Source: Aporrectodea caliginosa (taxonomy: Eukaryota; Annelida; Clitellata; Crassiclitellata; Lumbricidae). From it: DNA of 64,000 nucleotides. A model generated the notes under the pieces. That model saw nothing but the letters and a program-made list of their open reading frames with translations, was not told the origin of the DNA and searched no databases. A program made the position numbers and the translations under genes. Location of the stretch: contig JACEVL010000967.1 of assembly GCA_020284085.1 (NCBI GenBank), forward strand, positions 272,387-336,386, given 5' to 3'. Shown here piece after piece: positions 1-12,019 of this stretch (the first letter of the stretch is position 1; every line of letters begins with the position of its first letter).

Positions 1-405
1 TGTGTGACATGGGGGAGGGGCGGTCATCGAAGTGTGACGTCACATCAGGTCTGTGTAATTAAATTTAACAATTAACAACATTTTAATTTTAAAATAACAG
101 CACTAATTTTGAGTATTAAAATTTTCATAATTTTGTTTGATTATTTGAATGTATACGGGCACCATTATTAATAATTTTCTAATTATTTAAATATTTGTCA
201 CCATCAGATTTTTAAATACTTATTACGATGACAATAAATTTAATTTGAAACATGTTTTATTATCAAGTGGAAATTTGGTTTTAGGGGGTCAGAGCTTTGT
301 GACGTCATTTTTCAGGGGGTGTTACTTTTTGTGACGAAGTGTGACAAGGGGAGGGGGTCAAAAATCGGCCAAAATAGCGTGACGTCATTTATGGACGGCC
401 CCTAA
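1..405. mobile_element. Terminal part of a DNA transposon or MITE
   Basis: The stretch ends at about 404 with ATGACGTCATTTATGGACGG, followed by CCCCTAATG. Several TGACGTCA-type sites and GGGGGTC-rich segments lie inside it. Read from the right end this gives GGGGCCGTCCATAAATGACG, a terminus I recognise from memory as that of a widespread animal DNA transposon. The other terminus is outside the window, so neither length nor superfamily can be fixed. No transposase frame is visible. Confidence 0.45.
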
Positions 406-504
406 TGCACTATGGTATGAATTAGTAGACTCGTGATGTGCCTGCTTCAAGATTAGGGTCTAACATTTACAGTGGCCCGGGTCTCCCTGAATCAGTGAAA
501 GGCC

Positions 505-536
505 GTGCGACTTCGACGTTCACTTCGAAGTCGCAC
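505..536. repeat. Short inverted repeat (hairpin)
   Basis: GTGCGACTTCG and CGAAGTCGCAC form an 11-bp perfect stem around a 10-base loop. It lies in the intron after integrin exon 4 (minus strand). The neighbouring 580-640 holds short repeats of GTGCAATGTGGTGCA. No gene is visible in 405-803. Confidence 0.6.
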
Positions 537-803
537 TAGAAAAAAATGCCTTCACCAAAAACAGTAACTGATTAACAGGTGCAACTGAATCGTGCAATGT
601 GGTGCAGGTGCAATGTGGTGCAAGTGACGAATTCGTGCACTGTGACCTCGATATAAACGAATGTGCACAAGCAGATCGGAACATGCAACTACGGAAAACA
701 GAACAATTGATGATGGTGTCACAATCATTTGCAGCGTGCTTCGTGATCACCATTTCCAGGAACAAGGAGTGCAAGAGTAGTGACAGCTTTTATACGCAGT
801 TAC

Positions 804-992
804 CTTGGAAATATGTACAGAGGTCCCGGCTTGACCGACTCCCCAAAAAAACTTATCGCGTCTATAAGCCTTATCATAGTCCTGCAAAGGTTTCAGCGAA
901 AACTGTCGGTTCCCTCTTCTGAGATAGCACTTCCCAACTATCCAGTGGAAATTATCCGTCCTATATGTGTACTTGTATTTGTGTGCACAGAC
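804..992 (-). CDS. Integrin alpha exon 4: blade 2 to start of blade 3
   Basis: The acceptor is GTGCTGCAG and the exon is 63 codons in phase 0 at both ends. It encodes [11 protein letters not shown], then GKCYL, matching the CAHRY and GRCY motifs. It closes with [16 protein letters not shown], the usual approach to the blade 3 strand. The donor GTAACT starts at 803. The next expected residues (hydrophobic strand plus GAPG or GGPG and an aromatic/Trp turn) are not found in 1-803 on this strand but are found at 34833 on the plus strand. Confidence 0.92.
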
Positions 993-3900
993 CTGCAGCA
1001 CAAACAGAATGAAACTGAAAATCGTCTTCAAGTCATCCGTGAAGTCCGAAACAAGCTGTGAAGTTTAGCCAACAGTCAATCGAATTGTAATGGTAATTAT
1101 ACACATTTATATACATGTAGCGTCACTTTAGAAGAGATTTATCAGAGCTAGGCGCCCCCGACCTAACACAATAAACCATAAGTGAACAAATGGTCTTCAT
1201 GGTTGTCGATGTAGTCATCATCATAGTTATCATGACCACATTTTTTTTATTATTATTATATATGTTATCACTATAGTCGTTATCAACGTTCATACCATCA
1301 TTATCATCATCATCGTCCTCGTCGTCGTCGTCGTCATCGTCATCATCATCGTCAAGATCGTTATTGATTATCAATATTGCACATAGTCGTCATAGTTTTC
1401 CATCATTTCAGCACTGGCATGTAACTCAACAATATTGGCACCGTCATCATCAATCGTCACAGCATCATTGATGATAGTGATGATAAATCACCACCAACAT
1501 TATCATAATCATCATCATTCATTGCCAACATCATTCGTATCGCAGGAAAGCTGATTGTAAGGTACTCAGAAGCAGTGAAATATTTGATTCTTGTTTGAGT
1601 ACTAGAGGAAAGAGCGACACCACAGCTGTTGTTTTCTGCATTTATCATTGTTCGGTTTGAAATTATTATTTTAATTTTATGCGGCTTTAGACATCAACTA
1701 GAACGTGACGTTTCGAAAAATTAGTAGGCAAAGCTTCTGTTTCACCAACTACTGTAACAGTTGTATCAGGATACATGTTGGCTATATATCAGGGTTCTGT
1801 GCATTGTAGGCCTACTCTTTTATTCAGGGCTTTTTAAAGGAATTTTTAGAACTGCACAACCTCTTCTCTCTTTTTCAAAAACCCATGGTAAATGTTTCCC
1901 AATTGGATGACGATGACTTTTTTTAAACAATTTTTCACTGCACAAAAATGCTTTTACAGTTGCACAAATTTATTTACACATTGAACTGCACATTTTGTGT
2001 AGAACTGCACGCTAAAAAAGCCCTGCTTTTGTTTTCATTATCCAACAAACGACTAGGAACATTGCTAGATAATCATTCGCTGGTATATCATTTCTAGGCT
2101 GATGCATGATACTCAAATCTACATTTAATTAATTTTGACAGTCTGTCATGTTACTCATATGTATGTGCAGCTGTTGTCTGCTGTCTTTGATGAGTGGGGG
2201 TAGTAAAAATTCACGAAATAGTGTCACCGATGTAGATAATAATAAATTTGGCAGAAGGTTTGTAAAATTTATTTTTGAAAAGTAAGGCTACTTTGGAAAA
2301 GTATTTTTGAAAAGTATTTTGAATACTTTTTTAAATAATTTTGAAAATATTTTTAAAAATACTTAAAAACAGTATTTTCTATTTTGAAAATAGAAATCTA
2401 TTTTCAAAATACTATTGTGCCATTAGTGATAACCGCACAATCCCCTCCAGACGACAGGCTGATGCGCAAAACATTTGTTGTTATGATGTCATACATGCCT
2501 ACGTTTTCAACTGTGTATCAGATGTCTGTACACCAAAGTGCGATTAGTAATTGGTTAATAAAGAATATACTTACTAACCTCACTTACTTACGCTGTATTG
2601 TATTGCATTGCACTAGACTTGCGATTGATGCCTCGGCTAGATTCGCCTGCCTTTTATAAGTATCTCAAATCACACTTTTTTAACCGTGGCTGGGCTGGGA
2701 GCGCCTCTGAGTAGGTTTCTTGAAGAGGCGCTATATAAATTCTCGGATTGAATGAATGAATGAATGAATGAATGAATTGTGATGCACTGTGCGTTGTTAT
2801 AAAGGCGCTACAGACGTTTCCAGATGAGATTTTCAGATTAGATTAAACCTCTGGTTTATGGGTTGTGTAGGTCAGTAACTTCCTGAATTCTGACGGTCAG
2901 TCGTATGGCTCTTAATTCCTCATCGCTAACTCAGCCATTGGTAGTGCCAGTCCCAAGCATGGATAAATGTGGAGGGCAATGCTAGTCATATTTGTTATGA
3001 CAAAGCGTCGTTAATATAATATTAACCAATTAACCAATCCTCATCGCAATATTAGTTCATGCATGCAAATTTAATTCAATTTCCAAATTATTAAACTGTC
3101 TTCCTGATCGAACCAAAGATACTGATTCGAGTTAGATCCTAATTTTGCGCACTAGTCTGGTGGTTAGCTTGGATTTTCAACCGAGAGACCGAAGGCTAAA
3201 ATTTCCACCAGTACAGAAAGAAGTTTCGAAGTTTCTGCTCCACTTGCGTCCAGTTATGAATGAGTACATTAACCGTTAACTCTCGGCTGGAAGATCAGAC
3301 GGCGAGGAATAGGACTGACCACACCATCCCCATGGCATACACCGATGCCAAGAAAATTAAGTCGCGAACATTCCATATTCATAGCAGCATCTCTTGATTA
3401 GCTCAAGGGACTGCACACAAACACAAACACACACACACACACACACACACACAAAGACACACACACACAGACACACACGCACACACACGCACATTAAAAA
3501 TCAGATCAATATTATGGATTTTACACAGATTACAGACTTTTATGATCTCTAATCATCTTGGTTAGGCTACATGGAATGATAGTATGCTCACCACAAACTC
3601 TCCAGTACTGCTGGATACGTCCATGGCACCTCCAAGCCATTGGTTGTATTTATATGCTGTGTAACCCGGCTGTTTCCCGGATTCTAAAGCGCAAATAACA
3701 TGCAAATTTTGATTTATTATTATTCATCTACATATCTGTTTCTAACATCGCAAACCAGCATGACTGTCATAAGACTTCCACATCCATATAATTATGAGAT
3801 ACAGATATTTACTTTCTCTAGTGAATGAGTTGCATCCCCTAAATGCAACAATGGGATATGGGAGACTTCACCAACGGCTTCAACTTAGATTAGTGCAAAA

Positions 3901-6900
3901 TCTGCCTCCCACACTTTACTTGTTTACATACTTAACTTAGACTAGTTGATAATAATAATAGTCTTCGTTTAATTTCAAACTGACAACAATGCCGGATGAT
4001 TATAAATCAGTATGAACCACGGGTGCAAAAAACCAAACTTTTTCAAAATGAAAAGTTGGTCATCACGTCCCTTTTTGGTTTTTTATTGGTTTTTTGGTTT
4101 TTTGGTTTTTTATTTGAAAGATTTTCTTATTTCGGATCATAAAACTCATAAAATGGCATAATACCGTTCAAATTAATCAGATGCATATAAATGAAATTAA
4201 CTAGAACAGTATAGAGCCTTAGAATGTCATAAAACGAAATTAACAAAGAATATACAACAATTGCCAAGAGAGTTGAAGAGACGCCATTTTTGGCATTTAT
4301 AATTTCTAAATTTGTAAAAAACCAAAAAACCAAAAACCAAAAAACTTTACCTTTAACAGCCCTGGTATGAACGGATGATCACAACTTATTACAGGAGTCG
4401 AATTTAGCTGTATACGACAGCCATACAATGCGCCCATCACGTCCTACATCTCATTTTGCCAACGCCCCATCTCGCGAATGATAGGCTGAGTGGACCTTTG
4501 GGAGGGTACGTGAAGCGATCCCGCTACCTACTGCTCTTCACGCCAGTGATGTTACCACTACACTATATTGACCCCCTCCATGATGCTTCTCCGGTCCATC
4601 CGGACTCGGGTCCTCTCTAGACATCTCTGGACAACCCATCTGATACGACGCAGCGCTCGTCAATAAGCTTGTGCCCTGCGCTTAGCTTTAGAGTAGCGCA
4701 GTTCAAAAAAATTTAGAATTTACGATTACTCCCCTACACGCGTCTGTGGAATATGAAAGACTCTACTTACCTGTTCGACTAGGATCGATGCATTAATCAG
4801 CCTCCCATAAATCCGACTATAGGGGATTTTGGATACGTTAGTTGGTTACTTTACTTACTTATTCTAGCGGACATGTTGCTATAGATAGAAACTGACCAAA
4901 GTCCATTCTCAGTTCAGTGCACATGTTGTTCTTCGTCGCGTTGTCAGCCAGTCGACATTTGTAGACCGTTCCCGGTTCCGAAATGCCCGGCTCCAAAGAA
5001 TTGTTGGCTTTCGGAGCACCAACCATCAACCTTGCAATGTTAATACATATAATAATAATACCCGGTAATATTTATTCTTTAACGAAGCGCCTGACAAACG
5101 CACTGCACTGTACACATACATGTTATGACGATTAAACAATTCACAAGAACACAAATTACAGAAGACATAAATCAACAAAGTTGCAGCCATGCATGCAAGG
5201 CGCATGCTCATTGTACTTTAGCTACCAGCTAGGGAATGAAGGCATGAGCTAAACCCAGAGGGCCTTACGGGAATCGAACCGGGTCCGTGAAAACTTCAGG
5301 CAAGAGTGTTATCCTTTATACTACCCATCCCCTTTATGCTATCCCTCCCTCCACATGTGCATGTAACTGTAGTTCTAATCAATACCAAAGTAGTCCAATC
5401 CATTCTAAATCCAGTTCAATCTAAAAATAAATAATCTAGTCTAATTAAATCGAATATAATCCAGTTTAATCTAATCCAAATTATTCTATTCTGATCCTAT
5501 GAAAAAGACTCGTCAGCCTAATAAATATTTAATTTATCCCTAGACATGAGAGCAGTCTACATAAATAATGCTGCCTTCGTTCATAGGTTGGTATTCATCT
5601 ATTGTATGACACAGCTTTTTTGAGGAGGCTTACACATCAATTTGGATACTTATGACAGTTTTTGTAACTCTTATTGTAAATTACGGGCTTTCTGTGTTTA
5701 ACTAGACTAAGTCTTATTGGCCATGCAGATATGCAAATTTAGTAGATTTACATATTCATTTATTCATGAGATTTATGTAGCACCTCTTCAAGGGGACTAC
5801 TCAGAGGTGCTCCCGACTCCACAGCATAGTCCAAAAAGAACAGTTTTCAGGTTAGTATAGACCGTGTCAGAGAGCGTTCTGGGAAGCAGGCTCTATACCA
5901 AGAGCAGCCCATTCCAGACATATGTTAAAGAGTCAATCCGAGGACAGCCTATGTAGACCAGTATGGACAAGAATGGTATATAATGGACTGCAGAAGAATA
6001 AGAAAAAATCCCGTTGGTTGAGAGAAGCTACTTGACCATGAGCTGAGTGAAATCTACCAGTGGTTATCAGTGGGAGAAAGGTCAAGGAGTCTGCATGCAT
6101 GGTTCGCCTTTCCTTTGCCTAACCGTACACCTATAACTGAACTGTACTAGTCGCCGCCGCCGAAGAACAGTCCCTTGAGCTAACCTGAGAGGCAGCCACG
6201 GGTATGAAGTAGTATAGCGACTTCAGTTTCTTAACCTCGGTTCCTCGGCATATGAGGGCGGGTGGCCAGGCCTCTCCCTCGCCGTCTCATCTTCCCACCG
6301 ACAGTGTACGGTCAGTGTACTCATTATAGCTGAGTTGGCTAGGGGGCGCAGGTGGGTCAGAAATCTCGAACCAAATTTCTACGCTGGTACTGGACTTAAT
6401 TAACTCTACGTATAATTGCGACGCTACTGATTAGCGATCCATCCGTTCGTCCATCCATCCATCCATCCATCCATCCATCCATCCATCCATCCATCCATCC
6501 ATCCATCCATCCATCCATCCATCCATCCATCCATCCATCCATCCATCCATCATCCATCCATCCATCCATCCATCCATCCATCCATCCATCCATCCATATT
6601 CATTCCATCCATTCATCCATCCATCCATCCATCCATCCATCCATCCATCCATCCATCCATCCATCCATCCATCCATCCATCCATCCATCCATCCATCCAT
6701 CCATATTCATTCCATCCATCCATCTATCCATCCATCCATCCGAATAGGCACCTGAAGAGAAATCTCTCCCGCACCATCGACTACAGTATGGACATCAAAA
6801 CAGGTTTAGGGGCCTACAGTTGTCGGACAGAGAGAGGGCTAGAGGGCTTACAGTTGGAGGGCAAGCGAGAGGCCAGCAGTAACAGAGTCTGTATACGGAA

Positions 6901-9900
6901 TGTGAGAGACACGAGGTATCTGTGATTGGAGATCCAGCTGATGCGTGGAAGGTGTCATTTTTGACCTTATGATTTCGATTAGCGAGAAACTAGAGATCAT
7001 AATTAGCGTGAAAAATACAAACGAGAGAGAGAGAGGGAAAGTAAAAGAGAAAGAGAAGGCACTTGGACTGCCTATATTGTATTGTGTAGCTCAGTAGGCT
7101 AATTCACACTAGGGGATTCATATTTAATAAACAACTCGTGTGTTGTAGGCTGTTGTACAATAGTATCATCACAGAAGGCGGAAGCATTACCCAGTTGGGT
7201 CAGACGAGAGCTGTGCAGGCTATATATGCTCTCCAAAGTATGACCACATGCCACTGCCCGTAGGTCACCCAACGCTCTAGCCTGGGACGTGGGAGTCTTC
7301 GGCATCATCCTGGTACTTCGATCTATATTGCACTTTACCAATTTGAAGTGGAACTTGGCAAGATAGTACAAAATTAAGCTAGGCATTTGCATAGCACTAA
7401 TACATTCTTAGCTAGTCTAAGCTAGTGCAGTCTAGGCTGGTTATCTGGCTCACTTGCAGAATTGTGGTAGGTGGGAAGGAGAAGTCCTTCTGGTACATGC
7501 TTTTTAGGTTATTCAGTAATTTCAATTTAGATATCAAAATATTGGCATGTCAATAAAATTCCATCTTAACCCTTTAATGAAGAGCTGCATTGGTTTCCCA
7601 CACAGTTTAGTGCATGCTCGTCATTACAGGGTTAATGTTAACAGTTTGGACGTCGGTTTTGCATGACAAGAAGAAGCTAATTTATCTTTAAACCTGTCAA
7701 AAGGTGGTAATGCAATTCCTTCAAAAGTCCTTGAGCTTCATCGCAGAGATCCCTACAAGGCTTTCATTCGGATTTCACCCTGTAGACTTTGATCATCAAG
7801 AACCCATTAGCATGGACCACTCTCTGTATAGAAGCAGAACGTCGACGCCCTTATCTAATCCATTTGCATTGCGAGAAAACAAATTACTCCCATGTTTCTG
7901 TTTCGATATTCCCGCTGCCTGCCTGTCTATCAGCTTATCTGCCTGCTTCACGCTCTCTGTGTCTGTCTGTGTCTGTCTGTGTCTGTCTGTCTCTGTCTGT
8001 CTGTCTTTCTGTCTCTGTTTGTCTCTGTCTTCCTCTCGCTGTTTCTTTCTCTCTGTCTGTCTCTCTGTGTGTGTTTGTTTTACATATCCTGTATATCTGG
8101 CTGTTTGTCTGTGCTGGTCCATCTACCTGTTGTTGTCTGTCTCTCTGTCCATCTGCCTTTTATTTATTTTTTATTCTACAGGCCTAACCTATTTGCCTGT
8201 AACAGTTTATCTAATTGTGCTGGTCGGTAGTTTTCATGTGAGAATGAAAAGGACAATACACTATGATTGTTTCTCTAACAAAACTCATAGTAGCCTTGAA
8301 GCTATAATTAGGCCTACTAATTGGCCAATAACTGATTTATACAAAATTAGGCATATTATTAGATGTGTATATATAATGTGTATAATATTAGACTATGCAT
8401 GTTTGATTTCACATCACACTTTATAAACGCATCTACATGTACATTTGTATAAATGCTGAAGTTCTCTTGAATTAATCTAAGCTCTGTATAGATTTTAACT
8501 TCTTGCTTTAGGCTGCAACCTACTGAAGTCATATTTCTTCATGCATTTCGATGCCACAGCTGCCAAACACAAATCACGCACTGGCTTAACCTGAAAGGAT
8601 TCCATCAATTCTTCGAAATCTAGCATCCTATATCTGCACGAAAGCCATGTTGCATTTTACATCCGTGTGTAGCCTACTCAGTTGGCGGGGAGATTCATTG
8701 CAGGGACTGTAGTCAAATTTCACTTGTGTTTCTATTAAAAGTAGAAGACTATAATACAAGCTAACTTCTTATTACAGTTGAATTCGTTTTTGTTTGATAT
8801 TTAGATATGAAAATTATGTATAGGTTAATTATATTGGTCGCCAAATAGCACAGTGATGGCGAACCTATGGCACGTGTACCCAAAGTGGCACGCGCTCAAT
8901 TTTTTTTGGCACGTGGCATTTGGAGCGACACAAAAATTTCAAACTTAGATAAAACACAATCACTGTATGAATCCACATTTTCTTTTACGAAGGACTTTAT
9001 TCTAAAACCATTCTAAAACCATCTTTGAAATAAAGTCTTCTAATTCATTTTTTGCTACGCTTTGTCAATTAAAACCTACATGAGAAAAACAATTAGCCTA
9101 CATGCTGCAAAATTCCGAGGGGAACGGAACCGTATCTTTTAAAATGTTTTAGCTGCATTTTGGCACGCATCTAAAAAGGTTTCGCCGTCCCTGGCATGAC
9201 ATAACAATCAGCTTACAAAGTGTTACTTCATTTAGTGTCAGAGAGGTATCCGATCAGGCGTTGCAAAGAGCCAAAGGTACGAGTAGTCAGTAGTTAAATT
9301 CAGCCGGATCTCAGATCCAGCACCTTGAATTTGAGATCCGCCACTTAAACCATAAGATCCGCCACCTAACAGAGTACAGTATGATTCTTGTTTTACACAT
9401 TTTTTGTGTTTTCGGAATAACGAATATCAGTTCGTCAGATAGGATTAGGTTTTAGATTTGCAAAATTTTGGAGATCTTCCATCTCTGGGTGAGCAAATTT
9501 AACCACTGCGAGCAGTCCCACGATAGGAGCGCCAAATTTCAGTGCTTTTTAAATTATGCGGTATACTGCTAGTGATACCTTTCATATAGTGTCGGTTAAA
9601 ATAGAGGCATATCATGACTATTGAAATATGAATATTTATGCATCATAAAGTAGTCCAATGGTAGCAAGAACGGTATCCTATCGGCAAGAGCTATGGCTAG
9701 AGGCGAAAATGTAGTTTCACTGGAAGGTTGTCTGAACGAGCAAAAAAGGTTGCACCATGAGGTGAAAGGTACTTAGCAACATGGAACATACTCATGACTT
9801 ATGATCATTCTTTCTGTTTTTATTAGGTGCCACCACCTCACGACAGAACATCTATCGATGGCGCTGAGCAAATGTACGTGAATTGCACTCAGGGCTTTAT

Positions 9901-10594
9901 GAAGAAGAGTCATCTCTATGACAAAGAGAATTCACTATGGAGGAGAAACCTGTTTATAAAGAAGAGTCCTCTGTACAAGGAAGAGTACATGAATTACACT
10001 TAGGGCTGTATGAAGAAGAGACCGGTCTATAAAGCAGGTAGCCTACTCTGCATAAAGACGATTCCTCTCTATAAAGAAGAGTTCTCTCTATTAAGAAGAA
10101 TCCTCTAAGTCACTGCTTGCAGGCTCCCTCGGCTGAAGCGATCCCAAAAACGGAGAACATATCCATAAAGTTTTTTTATTCATCATTCTGTCCACGGACA
10201 TGCATGAGATCAGAGGCCAGATGAACTAGACCAAATCACCTGGATAAAACCAGATCAGACTCTTCTATAGGCTAATCTAGTCCTTATCTGACCTAACGGA
10301 ATCTAATCCAATGTCTGTTTATATAGCTCCTTTATAGCAATATGAACGATGTATCAATCAGACTCACCAGCTTGTATTGTTTTCTTGTAGAAGCGCATGG
10401 GAATAACCGAAATAGTCCCGAGTGGGATTAGAAAGTGGACCAGACGCGGTTGATAAGGGTCGAACTACGGTGATCGAGTAAGGATCCAGATTGAAAGCAC
10501 CCACTCCGCACTCGAGGAGTGGACCAGCCACGAGAAAACTCACGACAAGACAACAGAAATGCGACGTTGTCTTCATCCTGGCCTTCCTAGTCAT
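804..10594 (-). CDS. Integrin alpha subunit, N-terminal half (exons 1-4, gene incomplete)
   Basis: Four exons on the minus strand (10594-10368, 5030-4897, 3683-3592, 992-804) join in phase to 642 bases, or 214 codons. They encode a signal peptide, the FNLD motif at the mature N terminus, propeller blade 1 with DYFGYS and [10 protein letters not shown], blade 2 with [12 protein letters not shown] and VCAHKY, and the start of blade 3 ([11 protein letters not shown]). Integrin alpha chains pair with beta chains at the cell surface to bind matrix. The pattern best fits the laminin-receptor group (vertebrate alpha 3/6/7, fly PS1) by recalled motifs. The rest of blade 3 onwards is missing on this strand before the window edge, but the plus-strand exon at 34833 continues it exactly in phase and motif. 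This is either the 5' part of that gene on an inverted segment or a separate divergent paralogue. Confidence 0.9.
2697..2775. repeat. GGCGCTATATAAAT hairpin repeat with ATGA tail
   Basis: AGCGCCTCT and AGAGGCGCT form a stem around a short loop, followed by ATATAAATTCTCGGATTG and a short (AATG)n tail. The same core recurs many times in the window. The A/T-rich tail after a conserved hairpin suggests the 3' end of a SINE or LINE. Confidence 0.6.
3421..3493. repeat. (CA)n microsatellite
   Basis: A slightly interrupted ACACAC tract of about 70 bases within intron 3 of the minus-strand integrin. Confidence 0.9.
3592..3683 (-). CDS. Integrin alpha exon 3: start of blade 2
   Basis: The exon lies between acceptor GCGCTTTAG and donor GTGAGC and is 92 bases long. 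It encodes [20 protein letters not shown], matching the WLGVTVxSQGP strand at the start of blade 2. It ends in phase 0, and the next exon begins VCAHKY, reproducing the family's V-C-A-H sequence across the junction. Confidence 0.92.
4060..4365. mobile_element. Inverted TTGGTTTTTT/AAAAAACCAA element, probable MITE
   Basis: A run of GGTTTTTTGGTTTTTT at 4076-4112 is mirrored by AAAAAACCAAAAAACCAAAA at 4315-4346, enclosing about 200 bases. The right side ends ACAGCCCTGG, compatible with a CAGGGCTGT terminus. The left terminus is unclear and no target duplication could be fixed. It sits in intron 2 of the minus-strand integrin. Confidence 0.45.
4897..5030 (-). CDS. Integrin alpha exon 2: blade 1 (VGAP) segment
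   Basis: It follows acceptor TTGCAAG and reads [11 protein letters not shown], then GTVYKCRL and MCTELRMDF. This is the cage motif VGAP, the GxxYxC strand and the second Cys typical of blade 1. It ends with one base before donor GTCAGT, which joins AA of exon 3 to give Glu. The length of 134 bases fits the phase of both neighbours. Confidence 0.92.
5260..5331 (-). repeat. tRNA-derived SINE head or tRNA pseudogene
   Basis: Read on the minus strand it has an A-box-like GGGTAGTATAAAGGATAAC and a B box GGTTCGATTCC in tRNA spacing. I could not draw a clean acceptor stem, so a functional tRNA is unlikely. It lies in intron 1 of the minus-strand integrin. Confidence 0.45.
5755..5990. repeat. Copy of the GCGC hairpin family, longer form
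   Basis: It reads ATGTAGCACCTCTTCAAGGG, then CTCAGAGGTGCTCC, the reverse-orientation hairpin core. About 170 further bases resemble the body seen beside other copies near 37.4 and 45.3 kb. No coding frame is present. Confidence 0.45.
6436..6741. repeat. (ATCC)n microsatellite
   Basis: About 300 bases of CCAT/ATCC repeats, broken by two copies of ATATTCATTCC (near 6595 and 6703). The spacing suggests an internal duplication of a higher-order unit. Long apparent reading frames here (Met-Asp-Gly-Trp repeats) are artefacts. Confidence 0.95.
7920..8160. repeat. CTGT/CTCT-rich low-complexity tract
   Basis: Degenerate CTGTCTGTGT and CTCTGTCTGT repeats. They create overlapping spurious frames on both strands (Cys/Leu/Ser-rich or Arg/Gln-rich). 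Nothing else coding is visible in intron 1 between 5031 and 10367. Confidence 0.8.
8851..9193. mobile_element. hAT-like MITE
   Basis: The left end CAGTGATGGCGAACC and the right end GGTTTCGCCGTCCCTG are inverted copies (CAGKGAYGGCGAAMC). Inside lie paired GGCACGTG/GGCACGC segments. The length is 343 bases with no frame. The termini match a common animal hAT-type end. A clear 8-bp duplication was not seen. Confidence 0.6.
10368..10594 (-). CDS. Integrin alpha exon 1: start codon, signal peptide, start of blade 1
   Basis: The ATG is at 10594-10592, with a second in-frame ATG six codons later. A hydrophobic signal peptide ([11 protein letters not shown]) ends near GVG and is followed by AFNLD, the usual mature start of integrin alpha chains. 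The exon then runs to [11 protein letters not shown], the first FG-GAP blade, and NNTS. It ends at 10368 with two bases of a codon, followed by a consensus donor GTGAGT. The next exon supplies a single G, making Trp. I did not identify the promoter, and upstream 5' UTR exons are possible. Confidence 0.92.
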
Positions 10595-12015
10595 TGGCTT
10601 AGCTTTTGGCCCTTTGATAATTATGGCTGTTGCAGAACTTATTCGTTGGAGACCCTAAAACAACTTCGAATCTACGCTTGTCTCTCGTCCCTCCAGTCTC
10701 AACATCCATTAAACGCGGACTTGGCATCAAGGATGTTGGTGTGACTCACTGAAGATTAAGTACCACTGATTTTTCATTATAATAAAGGCTAGGCCACACT
10801 TCAATGTTTCTGCACGTATGTACGTGCTGATTTATGCATAATATATGTTTCAATGCATGCAAGTGGCATGTATGGATGAGTGATTTGACTAGATAATGGT
10901 ATCCGGCTTATCTAGACTAAGGTTATCCAATCCAATCTGTGAACTTCTATAGCGCGGCTATTGTGAATCACAAATCATTATTTATTATTATTTATTAGAT
11001 ACGTGAGAACTTGAGAAGCTCTATGATCTTAACTGGTGATATTTCTGTCTCTGCCCGTACTCTGAAGACTTTTCTTTTCTCTCGGGGCTTTTCGCACTGG
11101 GAACGGCTGTGATAAGGTCGTACTGTGACTCTGTGAGAGGCGCTTTAGAAATCCATAAATACAATACAATACAATACAATAAAGTGGTCATCTCTTCCTA
11201 GAAAAACCGCTCTCCGAAGTCACAGGTAGGTAGTTTTCCTGCCACTAGCATTTCCATGGGCATAAGATGGGACCCAAAATGGGCACTCTGTGGGTCCCAT
11301 ATGGGACAATGAATCTGTGTGGTCTCATTGTGGCATGTTGATACGGTTCTGTTTAACGAAGATGCGTCGTTACAAATGATTAGCGTCGCCCTCCTCCTTT
11401 TCCCGGTCTTGGGACTGGCGCCACCCTAAGACGGCAGAAGCGGTGTGACAGTCTAATGTATTTAACTAAAAGACAGCTAAATATCTTATCACAGGTCCCC
11501 AGAATAAACTCCTTTCCATAGACTAAATGTAGGCCTATTACCTGCTTGAAGTAACGAACCTAGCCTAACTCTTCAAATAAAGAAAGTAATCGTTACAAAT
11601 AATTATGAAGAGATATAATAACTCAGATAAAAATCAGTAGCCTAACATGTATGATGAAAACGCAATAATCAAACAAAGAAACGAAAATAAAACTAACATA
11701 TCAAAAACAAATAAGCTGCACATCAGACACGCAGCGATCCGAAAAGGACATTAACAATAATAATTGTTCTATAGCTTGAATGTCGTAAATCTTGCCTTTG
11801 ATTGCTCAATGCTCATATCCCTAAATCTATGTAATGTTCTAATTCTCTGTGATTACTATATATGGCATAATAAAATGTGCATTCATTCCGCTGTTAATTT
11901 TACACACTAATTAAGTTTTAATTAAGTCTGATTAAGATAAATGTTTATCGTCTAATTTGGTTTTCATTGGCCACACTACTTTCTGTAATACTATTACCCC
12001 AGGTGGCCCTGCTTA
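10595..12015. other. Intergenic, 5' flank of the minus-strand integrin, and a repeat
   Basis: No gene was recognised. The first 150 bases upstream of the integrin ATG are GC-balanced and could hold 5' UTR and promoter, without a clear TATA box. At 11040-11181 a copy of the (TATTG)n plus GCGCCTCTCACAG repeat lies in reverse orientation, ending in ATACAATACAATACAATA. 11160-12000 is A/T-rich with nothing identified. Confidence 0.5.
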
Positions 12016-12019
12016 ACGG

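Larger units (their letters stand above)
993..3591. other. Intron 3 of the minus-strand integrin
   Basis: No coding exon was seen. The intron holds a degenerate ATC/GTC trinucleotide tract (about 1205-1375 and 1440-1520), an A/T-rich stretch with runs of AAAATA at 2280-2420, a GCGC hairpin repeat near 2697-2775 and a CA microsatellite at 3421-3493. A segment at 3140-3350 looks like decayed repeat but I could not assign it. Confidence 0.6.

Noticed and set aside
7099..7392. Minus-strand frame with [10 protein letters not shown], considered as a blade 2 integrin exon
   Set aside because: The genuine blade 2 exon is at 804-992 with phase and splice sites; this frame lacks them and the resemblance is slight.
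7704..8426. 240-residue open frame, plus strand
   Set aside because: Most of it is a CTGT/CTCT repeat translated as Cys/Leu/Ser; all three frames are open, and no domain or splice logic supports it.
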